Assembly (NCBI RefSeq): GCF_000720135.1
Contig: NZ_JOIU01000023.1
Location: 62,001-126,000, forward strand
Source of the DNA: Streptomyces sp. NRRL S-1022
GTDB taxonomy: Bacteria > Actinomycetota > Actinomycetes > Streptomycetales > Streptomycetaceae
Direction: 5' to 3'
DNA: 64,000 nucleotides
Shown here piece by piece: positions 45,244 to 57,114 of the stretch. Each line of letters begins with the position of its first letter. Position 1 is the first letter of the stretch. The notes under the pieces were generated by a model that made no database searches, was not told the origin of the DNA, and saw only the letters and a list, made by a program, of their open reading frames with translations. The position numbers were made by a program, and so were the translations under genes.

Positions 45244-47190
45244 GTGGAGAACCTGATCGCGCTGCTCATCGCGGCGCCCCTGCTCGGAGCGGCCGTCCTG
45301 CTCACCGGCGGCCGGCGCCTGGACCGCGTCGGCCACTGGATCGGCACGCTCCTGTCGGCCGCCTCCTTCGTGTTCGGCCTCATCCTCTTCGCCGACCTCC
45401 TCGGCAAGGGCGCGGAGCACCGCACCCTGACGCAGCACCTGTACAGCTGGGTCCCGGTGGCCGGCTTCCAGGCGGACGTCACCTTCCGCCTCGACCAGCT
45501 GTCCATGACGTTCGTCCTGCTCATCACGGGCGTCGGCTCGCTGATCCACCTGTACTCGGTCGGGTACATGGAGCACGACGAGCGGCGCCGCCGCTTCTTC
45601 GGCTACCTGAACCTGTTCCTCGCGGCGATGCTGCTGCTCGTCCTCGCCGACAACTACCTGCTGCTGTACGTCGGCTGGGAGGGCGTCGGCCTCGCCTCGT
45701 ACCTGCTGATCGGCTTCTGGCAGCACAAGCCCAGCGCCGCCACGGCCGCGAAGAAGGCCTTCCTGGTCAACCGGGTCGGCGACATGGGCCTGTCCATCGC
45801 GATCATGCTGATGTTCACCACCTTCGGCAGCTTCGCCTTCGGCCCGGTCCTCGGTCACACCGGTGACACCTCCGAGGGCAGGCTCACCGCGATCGGCCTG
45901 ATGCTGCTGCTGGCCGCCTGCGGCAAGTCCGCCCAGGTGCCGCTGCAGTCCTGGCTCGGGGACGCCATGGAGGGCCCGACCCCGGTCTCCGCCCTCATCC
46001 ACGCGGCGACGATGGTGACCGCGGGTGTCTACCTGATCGTCCGCTCCGGCGCCATCTTCAACGCCGCCCCCGACGCCCAGCTGGCCGTCACCGTGGTCGG
46101 CGCGGTCACCCTCCTGTTCGGTGCGATCGTCGGTTGCGCCAAGGACGACATCAAGAAGGCGCTGGCCGGCTCCACCATGTCGCAGATCGGCTACATGGTC
46201 CTCGCCGCCGGCCTCGGCCCCATCGGCTACGTCTTCGCGATCATGCACCTGGTGACGCACGGCTTCTTCAAGGCCGGCCTGTTCCTCGGTGCCGGCTCCG
46301 TGATGCACGGCATGAACGACGAGGTCGACATGCGCCGCTACGGCGGCCTGCGCAAGTACATGCCTGTCACCTTCATCACCTTCGGCCTCGGCTACCTCGC
46401 CATCATCGGCTTCCCGGGCCTGTCCGGCTTCTTCTCCAAGGACAAGATCATCGAGGCGGCCTTCGCCAAGGGCGGCACCGAGGGCTGGATCCTCGGCGGC
46501 GCGGCCCTGCTCGGCGCGGCCATCACCGCCTTCTACATGACGCGCGTGATGCTGATGACGTTCTTCGGGGAGGAACGGTGGCGCAACGCCCCCACCCCGT
46601 CCCCGGCCGAACCCAGCGTGGAGCCCGCCGCCGACACCCGCGGCGAGCACGCCGAGCCGCACCCGCACGAGTCCCCGAAGGTCATGACGATCCCGATGAT
46701 CGTGCTGGCCGTCGGCTCGGCCTTCGGCGGTGCCTTCTTCAGCATCGGTGACCGCTTCCTGCACTGGCTGGAGCCCGTCACGGGCCACAGCGAGGGCGAC
46801 TCGCCGCTCAGCGCGGCCACCGTCACCGGCGCCACCATGGTGTGCCTGGTCGTCGGCGTCGCCATCGCCTGGGCCCAGTACGGCCGCAAGCCCGTCCCGG
46901 CGGTCGCCCCGCGCGGCTCGCTGCTCACCCGCGCGGCCCGCCGCGACCTGCTCCAGGACGACTTCAACCACGTGGTCCTGGTGCGCGGCGGCGAGCACCT
47001 GACGCGCTCCCTGGTGTACGTCGACCACACCCTGGTCGACGGTGTCGTCAACGGCACGGCGGCCGGCTTCGGCGGCCTGTCCGGACGGCTGCGCCGGCTC
47101 CAGAACGGCTTCGCCCGCTCCTACGCGGTCTCGATGTTCGGCGGTGCGGCACTCCTGGTCGCCGCGACCCTGCTGATGAGGGCGGTCTGA
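45244..47190 (+). CDS. nuoL: NADH-quinone oxidoreductase subunit L
   Basis: 648 residues, the distal Mrp-antiporter-like proton pump. The conserved Glu in [23 protein letters not shown] (about 140-162), the Lys in the [19 protein letters not shown] region and the later [13 protein letters not shown] are visible. The C-terminal lateral helix and extra helices follow a His/Glu-rich loop ([14 protein letters not shown]). GTG start after GGGGTCGGAAG. Confidence 0.95.
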   Translation: MENLIALLIAAPLLGAAVLLTGGRRLDRVGHWIGTLLSAASFVFGLILFADLLGKGAEHRTLTQHLYSWVPVAGFQADVTFRLDQLSMTFVLLITGVGSLIHLYSVGYMEHDERRRRFFGYLNLFLAAMLLLVLADNYLLLYVGWEGVGLASYLLIGFWQHKPSAATAAKKAFLVNRVGDMGLSIAIMLMFTTFGSFAFGPVLGHTGDTSEGRLTAIGLMLLLAACGKSAQVPLQSWLGDAMEGPTPVSALIHAATMVTAGVYLIVRSGAIFNAAPDAQLAVTVVGAVTLLFGAIVGCAKDDIKKALAGSTMSQIGYMVLAAGLGPIGYVFAIMHLVTHGFFKAGLFLGAGSVMHGMNDEVDMRRYGGLRKYMPVTFITFGLGYLAIIGFPGLSGFFSKDKIIEAAFAKGGTEGWILGGAALLGAAITAFYMTRVMLMTFFGEERWRNAPTPSPAEPSVEPAADTRGEHAEPHPHESPKVMTIPMIVLAVGSAFGGAFFSIGDRFLHWLEPVTGHSEGDSPLSAATVTGATMVCLVVGVAIAWAQYGRKPVPAVAPRGSLLTRAARRDLLQDDFNHVVLVRGGEHLTRSLVYVDHTLVDGVVNGTAAGFGGLSGRLRRLQNGFARSYAVSMFGGAALLVAATLLMRAV

Positions 47191-47195
47191 TACCG

Positions 47196-48767
47196 ATGTC
47201 CTTTCCTCTGCTGACAGCGACGGCGGCGCTCCCGGCCCTCGGGGCCGTCGCCACGGCCGCCGTACCGGCCGCCCGGCGCACCGCCGCGAAATGGCTGGCG
47301 CTGGTCGTCTCGCTCGCCACGCTCGCCCTGGCCGTCACCGTCCTGGTCCGCTTCGACCCGGGCGGCGCCCGCTACCAGCTCACCGAGTCCCACGCCTGGA
47401 TCAAGGACTTCGGCGTCAGGTACGAGCTGGGCGTCGACGGCATCGCGGTCGCACTGATCGCGCTGACCGCCGTACTGATCCCGTTCATCATCCTCGCGGG
47501 CTGGCACGACGCCGACCCGCTGGAGACCGGCAGCCGCCGCTGGCGGCCCACCCAGGGCTTCTTCGCGCTGATCCTGGCGGTCGAGGCGATGGTGGTCATC
47601 TCGTTCGAGGCCACCGACGTCTTCGTCTTCTACATCTTCTTCGAAGCCATGCTCATCCCGATGTACTTCCTCATCGGCGGCTTCGGGGACCACGCGCACG
47701 AGCACGGCGAGGAGACGGCCGCCACCCAGCGGTCGTACGCCGCGGTGAAGTTCCTGCTCTACAACCTGGTCGGCGGCCTCATCATGCTGGCCGCGGTGAT
47801 CGGCCTCTACGTGGTCGCCGGGAACTTCTCGCTCACCGAGATCGCCGAGGCCCGCGCCGCCGGCTCGCTGCACATGGCGACCAGCACCGAACGCTGGCTG
47901 TTCCTCGGCTTCTTCTTCGCCTTCGCGGTGAAGGCGCCGCTGTGGCCGCTGCACACCTGGCTGCCCAACGCCATGCAGGAGGCCACCGCCCCGGTCGCGG
48001 TGCTCATCACCGCGGTCGTCGACAAGGTGGGCACCTTCGCGATGCTCCGCTTCTGCCTCCAGCTGTTCCCGGAGGCCAGCAAGTGGGCGACGCCCGTGAT
48101 CCTCGTCCTGGCGCTCATCAGCATCGTCTACGGAGCCCTGCTCGCCGTCGGCCAGCGGGACATCAAGCGCCTGGTGGCGTACGCGTCGATCTCCCACTTC
48201 GGCTTCATCGTCATGGGCGTCTTCGCGATGACCAGCCAGGGACAGTCCGGCGCCACGCTCTACATGGTCAACCACGGCATCTCCACCGCCGCGCTGATGC
48301 TGGTCGCCGGCTTCCTCATCTCCCGGCGCGGCTCCCGGCTCATCGCCGACTACGGGGGCGTGCAGAAGGTCGCCCCGGTGCTCGCCGGCACCTTCCTGAT
48401 CGGCGGCCTGGCCACCCTGTCGCTTCCCGGACTGGCGCCGTTCGTCAGCGAGTTCCTGGTCCTGGTCGGCACGTTCACGCGCTATCCGGTCATCGGCATC
48501 ATCGCCACCTTCGGCATCGTCCTCGCCGCGCTGTACACCCTCGTGCTGTACCAGCGGACGATGACGGGCCCGGTGAAACCGGCAGTCTCGGCGATGCCCG
48601 ACCTGCGCGCGCGCGAGCTGGTCGTCGTCGCGCCGCTGATCGTGCTGCTGATCTTCCTGGGCGTCTACCCGAAGCCCGTCACGGATATCGTCAACCCGGC
48701 GGTCAAGCAGACCATGTCCGACGTACACAAGAAGGACCCCAAGCCCGCAGTGGAGGCGGCCAAGTGA
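47196..48767 (+). CDS. nuoM: NADH-quinone oxidoreductase subunit M
   Basis: 523 residues, a second antiporter-like pump subunit. Typical segments are FYIFFEAMLIPMYFLIGGFG (about 149-168, with the key Glu), KAPLWPLHTWLPNAMQEATAPVAVLI (about 246-271) and KRLVAYASISHFGFIVMG (about 326-343). Fourteen or so helices. ATG at 47196, 5 bp after the nuoL stop. Overlaps nuoN by 4 bp. Confidence 0.95.
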   Translation: MSFPLLTATAALPALGAVATAAVPAARRTAAKWLALVVSLATLALAVTVLVRFDPGGARYQLTESHAWIKDFGVRYELGVDGIAVALIALTAVLIPFIILAGWHDADPLETGSRRWRPTQGFFALILAVEAMVVISFEATDVFVFYIFFEAMLIPMYFLIGGFGDHAHEHGEETAATQRSYAAVKFLLYNLVGGLIMLAAVIGLYVVAGNFSLTEIAEARAAGSLHMATSTERWLFLGFFFAFAVKAPLWPLHTWLPNAMQEATAPVAVLITAVVDKVGTFAMLRFCLQLFPEASKWATPVILVLALISIVYGALLAVGQRDIKRLVAYASISHFGFIVMGVFAMTSQGQSGATLYMVNHGISTAALMLVAGFLISRRGSRLIADYGGVQKVAPVLAGTFLIGGLATLSLPGLAPFVSEFLVLVGTFTRYPVIGIIATFGIVLAALYTLVLYQRTMTGPVKPAVSAMPDLRARELVVVAPLIVLLIFLGVYPKPVTDIVNPAVKQTMSDVHKKDPKPAVEAAK

Positions 48768-50413
48768 GCGCACCAGCCGTCCACAGCCTGTGGACAACCG
48801 CGGCCGACCCGATCTCCAAGATCGACGCGCCGAAGATCGAATACGCACAATTGTCGCCCACCCTGATCGTCATCGGCGCGGCACTGGTCGGAGTGCTCAT
48901 CGAGGCATTCGTGCCGCGCAGGTCCCGCTACTACGCTCAGGTCTTCGTGTCCGTCGTGGCCCTGTGCGCCGCGTTCGCCGCGGTCGTCGCGCTGGCGTCC
49001 GACGGGTACGGCACCACCAAGGCGCACATCGCGGCCATGGGCGCGCTAGCGGTCGACGGGCCGGCCCTCTTCCTGCAGGGCACCATCGTGCTGGCCGGCC
49101 TAGTGGGCCTGTTCACCTTCGCCGAGCGGCGCCTGGACCCGGCGGCGCACGGCAACCGGGTCGACTCCTTCGCCGCGCAGGCCGCCTCCGTCCCCGGCAG
49201 CGACAGCGAGAAGGCGGCCGTGAAGGCCGGCTTCACCACCACCGAGGTCTTCCCGCTGCTCCTCTTCGCCATCGGCGGCATGCTGGTCTTCCCCGCGGCG
49301 AACGACCTGCTGACCCTGTTCGTCGCCCTGGAGGTCTTCTCCCTCCCGCTGTACCTGCTGTGCGCGGTGGCCCGCCGCAAGCGCCTGATGTCGCAGGAGG
49401 CCGCGGTCAAGTACTTCCTGCTCGGAGCGTTCGCCTCCGCGTTCACCCTGTTCGGCATCGCGCTGCTGTACGGCTACGCGGGCTCGGTGTCGTACGCCCG
49501 CATCGCCCAGGTCGTCGACGGCACGGCCACCGACGTCGACCCGGCGCTCGCCAACACCATGGGCAACGACGCGCTGCTGCTGATCGGCGGCGCCATGGTC
49601 GTGATGGGCCTGCTGTTCAAGGTCGGCGCGGTGCCCTTCCACATGTGGACGCCCGACGTCTACCAGGGTGCGCCCACCCCGGTGACCGGCTTCATGGCGG
49701 CGGCGACCAAGGTGGCCGCGTTCGGCGCGCTGCTGCGCCTGCTCTACGTCGTCCTGCCCGGCCTGCGCTGGGACTGGCGGCCGGTCATGTGGGCCGTGGC
49801 CATCATCACCATGCTGGGCGGTGCGATCGTCGCCATCACCCAGACCGACATCAAGCGGCTGCTGGCGTACTCGTCCATCGCGCACGCCGGCTTCATCCTC
49901 GCGGGTGTCATCGCCACGTCGAAGGACGGCGTGTCGTCCGTTCTCTTCTATCTGGCGGGCTACTCCTTCGTCACGATCGGCGCCTTCGCCGTGGTCACGC
50001 TGGTCCGCGACGCGGGCGGCGAGGCCACCCACCTGTCCAAGTGGGCGGGCCTGGGCCGGCGCTCGCCGCTGGTGGCGGCCGTGTTCGCGGTGTTCCTGCT
50101 GGCCTTCGCCGGTATCCCGCTGACCTCCGGCTTCGCCGGGAAGTTCGCCGTGTTCAAGGCGGCGGCGAACGGCGGCGCGGCACCGCTGGTCGTGATCGGT
50201 GTGATCTCCTCGGCCATCGCCGCGTTCTTCTACATCCGGGTGATCGTGCTGATGTTCTTCAGCGAGCCGAGGCCGGAAGGCCCGACCGTCGCCGTCCCCT
50301 CACCGCTGACCATGGTCGCGATCGGCCTGGGCGTGGCGGTGACGCTGGTCCTCGGCGTGGCACCGCAGTACTTCCTGGACCTGGCGAACCAGGCGGGAGT
50401 GTTCGTGCGCTGA
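48764..50413 (+). CDS. nuoN: NADH-quinone oxidoreductase subunit N
   Basis: 549 residues, the third antiporter-like subunit and last gene of the operon. Family segments ALEVFSLPLYLLCAVARRKRLMSQEAAVKYFLLGAFASAF (about 188-226) and KVGAVPFHMWTPDVYQGAPTPVTGFM (about 287-312) are clear. A hydrophilic loop of about 40 residues follows the third helix (RRLDPAAHGNRVDSFAAQA). GTG start overlapping nuoM. A long perfect hairpin follows 6 bases after the stop. Confidence 0.95.
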   Translation: MSAPAVHSLWTTAADPISKIDAPKIEYAQLSPTLIVIGAALVGVLIEAFVPRRSRYYAQVFVSVVALCAAFAAVVALASDGYGTTKAHIAAMGALAVDGPALFLQGTIVLAGLVGLFTFAERRLDPAAHGNRVDSFAAQAASVPGSDSEKAAVKAGFTTTEVFPLLLFAIGGMLVFPAANDLLTLFVALEVFSLPLYLLCAVARRKRLMSQEAAVKYFLLGAFASAFTLFGIALLYGYAGSVSYARIAQVVDGTATDVDPALANTMGNDALLLIGGAMVVMGLLFKVGAVPFHMWTPDVYQGAPTPVTGFMAAATKVAAFGALLRLLYVVLPGLRWDWRPVMWAVAIITMLGGAIVAITQTDIKRLLAYSSIAHAGFILAGVIATSKDGVSSVLFYLAGYSFVTIGAFAVVTLVRDAGGEATHLSKWAGLGRRSPLVAAVFAVFLLAFAGIPLTSGFAGKFAVFKAAANGGAAPLVVIGVISSAIAAFFYIRVIVLMFFSEPRPEGPTVAVPSPLTMVAIGLGVAVTLVLGVAPQYFLDLANQAGVFVR

Positions 50414-50419
50414 CGTTCA

Positions 50420-50479
50420 CCGTGTACATGCCGCTGCCCGGCACCCCGAGCGGGGTGCCGGGCAGCGGCATGTACACGG
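50420..50479. terminator. Exceptionally long perfect hairpin after the nuo operon
   Basis: Two 29-bp arms (50420-50448 and 50451-50479) pair without a single mismatch around two bases; the arm begins CCGTGTACATGCCGCTGCCC. It starts 6 bases after the nuoN TGA. No T-tract follows. It should strongly end or stabilise the 16-kb nuo mRNA and insulate recQ. Confidence 0.85.
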
Positions 50480-50506
50480 AATCACTGCTGACGGTCGCGG
50501 CGCGGC

Positions 50507-50535
50507 TTGATGTGAGTGAGAAACCTGTGGATAAC
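50507..50535 (+). promoter_or_regulatory. Candidate recQ promoter
   Basis: TTGATG (50507-50512), 17 bases, GATAAC (50530-50535): the best -35/-10 pair in the window by consensus and spacing. Transcript start near 50543, leader of about 73 bases. No LexA-type box was seen. Confidence 0.65.
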
Positions 50536-50615
50536 TCCGGGCTGTCGGTCCGGGCCCCTATCGTGGAGGCAGCGGTCGAGAGACGACACACGGGGGACCG
50601 GCGGGGGACAGGACA

Positions 50616-52616
<2,001 letters not shown>

Positions 52617-52644
52617 CCCGCGGCGGCCTCGCGCGGTGCGGGGC

Positions 52645-55416
52645 TCACAGCCCCCGCGCCGCGTAGGCCCGGACGTCCGCGTCCGAGTCGGCCGTGGCCG
52701 CGGCGAGGGCCGCGCGGGCCTCCGCCGAGGTCCGGTGCCCGCTCAGGGCCAGGACCGCCGACTTACGGACGTCGGCGTTCGGATCGGCGAGGGCCTTGGC
52801 GAGGGCGGGGACGGCCGGGCCGGCGGGCGCGGCCGACAACGCGGTCGCGGCACCGGACCGTACCTGCCAGGCCGGATCCGACAGGGCGGCCACGGCCCGC
52901 GCGGCCAGCGGCGGCGGGCAGCCGGTGGCGGCCAGCGCGCCGAGCGCGGCGCCCCGCACCAGTGGGTCGCCGTCCTCGGTGAGCCGGTCCAGGGCGGCGG
53001 TGAGCAGGTCCCGGTCGGCCGGGGCGAGGGCGGCCGAGCCGATAGTGGCCAGGGCCTTCGCCACGGTGACCCGGACCTCCCGGGAGGGATCGTCCGCCGC
53101 GCCCGCCAGGGGCCGGACCGCGTCCACCGAGACGAGCGCCCGCACGGCCTCGGTCCGGACGGCGATGTCGGGGTCGTCCAGTGCCGCCGCGAACACCGCC
53201 GCCTCGCCGAGCCGCAGGGCCCGCAGCACATCGAGGGCAGCGGCCCGGACCACGGGGTCGGCCTGGGCGAGCGCACCGGTGAGAGCGGCCCCCAGAGCCG
53301 GCTCGGGCGGCAGCGTCTCCACGAGCTCCCGCAACGAGGCCGCGGCGGCCGCGCGGACCTCGGCATCGGGGTCGGCGAGCGCACCGGCCAGGGCCTGGCC
53401 GGTGCCGGGCGGCACGGTCTCCGTGAGCACCGCGACGGCCATACGGCGCACAGCGGGATCCGGGTCGGCCAAGTACGGCTCGACCATCGCGAGTTCGGGC
53501 TCCGCCTCGGCCAGGCCCAGCAGCTCCAGCAGCCGGGGAGAGGCGGCGTCCCGCGCGTCCGCCCGGTCCACGGAACCGGCATCGGCGGCACGCGCGGACG
53601 CGGGCCGCACGGCCACCGGCGCCACCTCGCGGGGCCCGGCCGTGGCCACGTGCTCGGGACGGACCTCGCCCAGATGCCGGGAGGGACCGCCGACAGGCGT
53701 GAACTCCTCCACCGGCACCAGATACGGAGCCACGGGACGGGCCGTGAACTCCATCGCACCAGAGGGGGACTTGTGCAGATCGAGATGGTGGAACCAGGAG
53801 ACGTCGTCGCGCCCGGGATGATCGAGACGATCATGGTAGAGGCCCCAGCGGGACTCGGTGCGGGCCAGCGAAGCGCGGGCGGCCATCTCCGCGCAGTCGC
53901 GTATGAAGGTGACCTCGGCACAGCGCATCAGCTCATGCGGGGTGCGGGCACCCATGGAGGCGATGTCGGCGCGCATCCGCTCGAACGCCTCCAGCGCGAG
54001 GGAGAGCCGCGCGCCGGACTTCGGCGGTGCCACGTAGTCGTTCACGAAGCGGCGCAGCTTGTACTCGACCTGGGGCTGCGGCGGGCCGTCCGGGTTGCGC
54101 AGCGGGCGGTAGATCAACTCGTGGGCCTCGCGCACCTGGTCCGCGGGAAGCTCACCGTCGTACGCCCTGTACCGGGCGGCGTCCGCACCCGCGAGGTCGC
54201 CGAAGACGAAGGCGCCGATCATGTAGTTGTGCGGGACGCAGGCGAGGTCGCCGGCGGCGTACAGGCGGGGCACGGTCGTACGCGCGTGGTCGTCGACGCG
54301 GACACCCGAGGCGGAGTGGCCGCCGCACAGGCCGATCTCGGAGATGTGCATCTCGACGTCGTGGGTGCGGTAGTCGTGCCCGCGGCCGGCGTGGAAGGTG
54401 CCGCGGGTGGGCCGCTCGGTGGAGTGCAGGATCGACTCCAGGGCGGAGACCGACTCCTCGGGCAGATGGCTGAGCTTGAGGTACACCGGACCCCGGTCGC
54501 CGGCGACCTCGGCGGCGAACTCGGCCATCATCTGCCCCGACCAGTAGTCGGAGTCGACGAAGCGCTCGCCGTGCCGGTTGACCTGGTAGCCGCCGAACGG
54601 GTTGGCGACGTAGGCGCAGGCCGGACCGTTGTAGTCCTTGATCAACGGGTTGATCTGGAAGCACTCGATACCGGTCAGCTCGGCGCCCGCGTGGTAGGCC
54701 ATGGCGTACCCGTCACCGGCGTTGGTGGGGTTCTCGTAGGTGCCGTAGAGGTAACCGGAGGCGGGCAGGCCGAGCCGGCCACAGGCACCGGTCGCCAGGA
54801 TCACCGCGCCCGCGCGGATGGTGACGAACGCGCCGGTACGGGTGTGGAACCCGACCGCACCCACGGCCCGCCCGCCGGCGGTGAGGACCCGGACCGGCAT
54901 CACCCGGTTCTCGATCCGGATCCGCTCCCGCATCTCGCGCCGCCGCAACTGCCGGTACAGGACCTTTTTGACGTCCTTGCCCTCTGGCATCGGCAGTACG
55001 TACGAGCCGGAGCGATGGACCTGGCGGACCGCGTACTCGCCGTGCTCGTCCTTCTCGAACTTGACCCCGTACGACTCCAGCCGCTGCACCATCGCGAAGC
55101 CGCGCGTGGCGGTCTGGCGGACGGTGGCCTGGTCGACGATGCCGTCGTTGGCGCGGGTGATCTCGGCGACGTAGTCGTCGGGCTCGGCACGGCCGGGGAT
55201 GACCGCGTTGTTGACGCCGTCCATGCCCATGGCGAGCGCGCCGGAGTGCCGGACGTGGGCTTTTTCCAGCAGCAGGACGTTCGCACCGCGCTCGGCGGCG
55301 GTCAGGGCGGCCATGGTGCCGGCGGTGCCGCCGCCGACGACGAGGACATCGCAGGTCAGCTCCTCGGCATCGGTGACGGCGGGAATCTGCAGGGGGGCGG
55401 GCGCGAGGGTGGTCAC
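52645..55416 (-). CDS. AprA/fumarate-reductase-like flavoprotein fused to HEAT repeats
   Basis: 923 residues; GTG start with GAAAGG 8 bases upstream. The FAD domain opens with DVLVVGGGTAGTMAALTAAERG (about 23-44), then LLLEKAHVRHSGALAMGMDGVNN, like the SG(A/C)xAxG block of adenylylsulfate reductase AprA and fumarate reductases. RLYAAGDLACVPHNYMIGA (about 384-402) is the second FAD contact and RTESRWGLYHDR (about 519-530) the helical end. From about residue 625 to 923 there are roughly nine HEAT repeats (LADPDPAVRRMAVAVL-like units). It ends an operon with ferredoxin and ABC-importer genes. Substrate unknown; reductase or oxidase of an imported compound is inferred. Confidence 0.8.
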   Translation of the reverse strand: MTTLAPAPLQIPAVTDAEELTCDVLVVGGGTAGTMAALTAAERGANVLLLEKAHVRHSGALAMGMDGVNNAVIPGRAEPDDYVAEITRANDGIVDQATVRQTATRGFAMVQRLESYGVKFEKDEHGEYAVRQVHRSGSYVLPMPEGKDVKKVLYRQLRRREMRERIRIENRVMPVRVLTAGGRAVGAVGFHTRTGAFVTIRAGAVILATGACGRLGLPASGYLYGTYENPTNAGDGYAMAYHAGAELTGIECFQINPLIKDYNGPACAYVANPFGGYQVNRHGERFVDSDYWSGQMMAEFAAEVAGDRGPVYLKLSHLPEESVSALESILHSTERPTRGTFHAGRGHDYRTHDVEMHISEIGLCGGHSASGVRVDDHARTTVPRLYAAGDLACVPHNYMIGAFVFGDLAGADAARYRAYDGELPADQVREAHELIYRPLRNPDGPPQPQVEYKLRRFVNDYVAPPKSGARLSLALEAFERMRADIASMGARTPHELMRCAEVTFIRDCAEMAARASLARTESRWGLYHDRLDHPGRDDVSWFHHLDLHKSPSGAMEFTARPVAPYLVPVEEFTPVGGPSRHLGEVRPEHVATAGPREVAPVAVRPASARAADAGSVDRADARDAASPRLLELLGLAEAEPELAMVEPYLADPDPAVRRMAVAVLTETVPPGTGQALAGALADPDAEVRAAAAASLRELVETLPPEPALGAALTGALAQADPVVRAAALDVLRALRLGEAAVFAAALDDPDIAVRTEAVRALVSVDAVRPLAGAADDPSREVRVTVAKALATIGSAALAPADRDLLTAALDRLTEDGDPLVRGAALGALAATGCPPPLAARAVAALSDPAWQVRSGAATALSAAPAGPAVPALAKALADPNADVRKSAVLALSGHRTSAEARAALAAATADSDADVRAYAARGL

Positions 55417-55427
55417 CGGGATGCCTT

Positions 55428-56216
55428 TCAGGAGCCGAGCGAGCTGAGGACGGCGCGGCGCAGCGCCACACGGGCCGGATCGTCGAAGGCCGCACGGTCC
55501 CGGGGACGCGGCACCTCGCGTACGGCGGACACCCGGCCCGAACCGAGCAGGGCCACACGGTCACCGAGGAAGAGCGCCTCGTCCACGTCGTGCGTGACAA
55601 ACACGACGGTCGCGCCCGTGCCCCGCAACACCTCCACCAGCAGGTCCTGCATGCCGGACCGGGTCTGCGCGTCGAGGGCGCCGAAAGGCTCGTCCATGAG
55701 GACCGCGCGCGGACTGTCCGCCAAGGCCCGGGCCAACTGGGCCCGCTGGCGCTGCCCACCGGACACCCGGTGCGGCAACTGCCCCGCCTGCTCGCTCAGC
55801 CCGACCCGCGCGAGCCACGACGCGGCGCGGGAACGCCGCTCCACGCGCGGGACGCCCCTGATGGCCAGGGGGAGTTCGACGTTTCCGCGCAGGCTGCGCC
55901 AGGGCAGCAGCGCGTCCTCCTGGAAGACGAGCGCGCGGTCGGCCGACGGCCCGGTCAGCGGGCTGCCGTCCGCCTCGGCCGTGCCGCCCAGCGGCGCCAG
56001 CAGCCCGGCGAGCGTCCGCAACAGCGTGGACTTGCCGCAGCCGGAGGGGCCGACGACGGTGAGGATCTCGCCGGGGGCGACGTCCAGGTCGACGCCTGAC
56101 AGGACCGGCGCGTCCGGGCGGCCGAGGACGGCGGAGCGGAAAGCCAGCCGGGTGCCGCGCACGCCTTCCGTCACCGGTGCGGCGGGAGCGGTGGCGGTCT
56201 CAGACGAGGTGCTCAT
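55428..56216 (-). CDS. ABC transporter ATPase, sulfonate/nitrate/taurine class
   Basis: 262 residues from the ATG at 56216, 6 bases after GAGGAGG; the preceding GTG is less well placed. Walker A GPSGCGKST (about 60), Q-loop FQEDALLPWRSL, signature VSGGQRQRAQLARAL (about 149), Walker B AVLMDEPFGALD, and the switch His in VFVTHDVDEAL. The DEPFGALD and LPWRSL forms are typical of SsuB/TauB ATPases. Overlaps the permease gene by 17 bp and precedes the flavoprotein by 11 bp. Confidence 0.92.
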   Translation of the reverse strand: MSTSSETATAPAAPVTEGVRGTRLAFRSAVLGRPDAPVLSGVDLDVAPGEILTVVGPSGCGKSTLLRTLAGLLAPLGGTAEADGSPLTGPSADRALVFQEDALLPWRSLRGNVELPLAIRGVPRVERRSRAASWLARVGLSEQAGQLPHRVSGGQRQRAQLARALADSPRAVLMDEPFGALDAQTRSGMQDLLVEVLRGTGATVVFVTHDVDEALFLGDRVALLGSGRVSAVREVPRPRDRAAFDDPARVALRRAVLSSLGS

Positions 56217-57114
56217 CACGGGCCTCCTCGGTGTCGTTCTGGCCCTGTTGCTCGGACTCGGCCTGCTGCTCGGGCTCGCCGTCGGGGCGGGCTGGGGCGG
56301 CGAGCGCCCGGGGCGCGCGGGTCCGCGCGCCGGGGACGTACGAGGTGCGGGGCAGCCAGCGGGTCAGCCGGCGGCCGAGGAGTTCCACGGCCGTGGAGGT
56401 GATCCAGCCGAGCACGCCGATCGTGACCATGCCGACGAAGACACCGGGGTAGTTCACCACCGTGTAGTCCTGCCAGGTGCGGTAGCCGACCCCGTACTGG
56501 CCGGAGATCATCTCGGCGGAGATCACGCAGATCCACGACACGCCGATGCCCACCGACAGGCCGCCGAAGATGCCGGGCAGGGCTCCCGGCAGCACGACCG
56601 AGCCGAGGATCCGGAGCCGGCCCGCGCCCATCGTGCGCACCGCCTCCTCCCAGACCGGGGTCAGCGCGCGGACCGCGTGCCGAGTGGAGACCAGCACGGG
56701 GAAGAAGGCGGCGGTGCAGGTGATGAAGACGATGCCCTGCTCGTTCGAGGGGAACAGCAGGATCGCGACCGGGACGAGGGCGATCGCCGGGATCGGCCGG
56801 ACGACCTCCAGCACCGGTCCGAGCAGGTCCTCGGCCAGGCGGGAGCGGGCCACGAGCACGCCGGTCGCCACACCGAGGACGGCCGCCAGCGCGAAGCCGG
56901 TCAGGATGCGGGTGAGGCTGTCGGTGAGGTCGGTCCAGTAGTCGTCGCCGGAGAGCCGGTCGGCGAAGGCGCGGGCCACGTCGGTGACCGTCGGGAACTG
57001 CGAGAACCGCAGCCACAGGTCGACGTTCAGGCTGGTCAGCAACTGCCACACGCCGAGGGCGGCGGCCAGGGACACCGCCCGCAGCGCATACCGGGCCAGG
57101 GGCCGCCGGGTCAT
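56200..57114 (-). CDS. ABC transporter permease, sulfonate/nitrate/taurine class
   Basis: 304 residues from the ATG at 57114, whose ATGA overlaps the stop of the binding-protein gene. About six membrane helices; the EAA-type coupling loop EEAVRTMGAGRLRILGSVVLPGALPGIFGGL (about 166-196) is well conserved. The last 40 residues are a hydrophilic Pro/Glu/Gln-rich tail (EPEQQAESEQQGQNDTEE), unusual for the family. Confidence 0.9.
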   Translation of the reverse strand: MTRRPLARYALRAVSLAAALGVWQLLTSLNVDLWLRFSQFPTVTDVARAFADRLSGDDYWTDLTDSLTRILTGFALAAVLGVATGVLVARSRLAEDLLGPVLEVVRPIPAIALVPVAILLFPSNEQGIVFITCTAAFFPVLVSTRHAVRALTPVWEEAVRTMGAGRLRILGSVVLPGALPGIFGGLSVGIGVSWICVISAEMISGQYGVGYRTWQDYTVVNYPGVFVGMVTIGVLGWITSTAVELLGRRLTRWLPRTSYVPGARTRAPRALAAPARPDGEPEQQAESEQQGQNDTEEARDEHLV

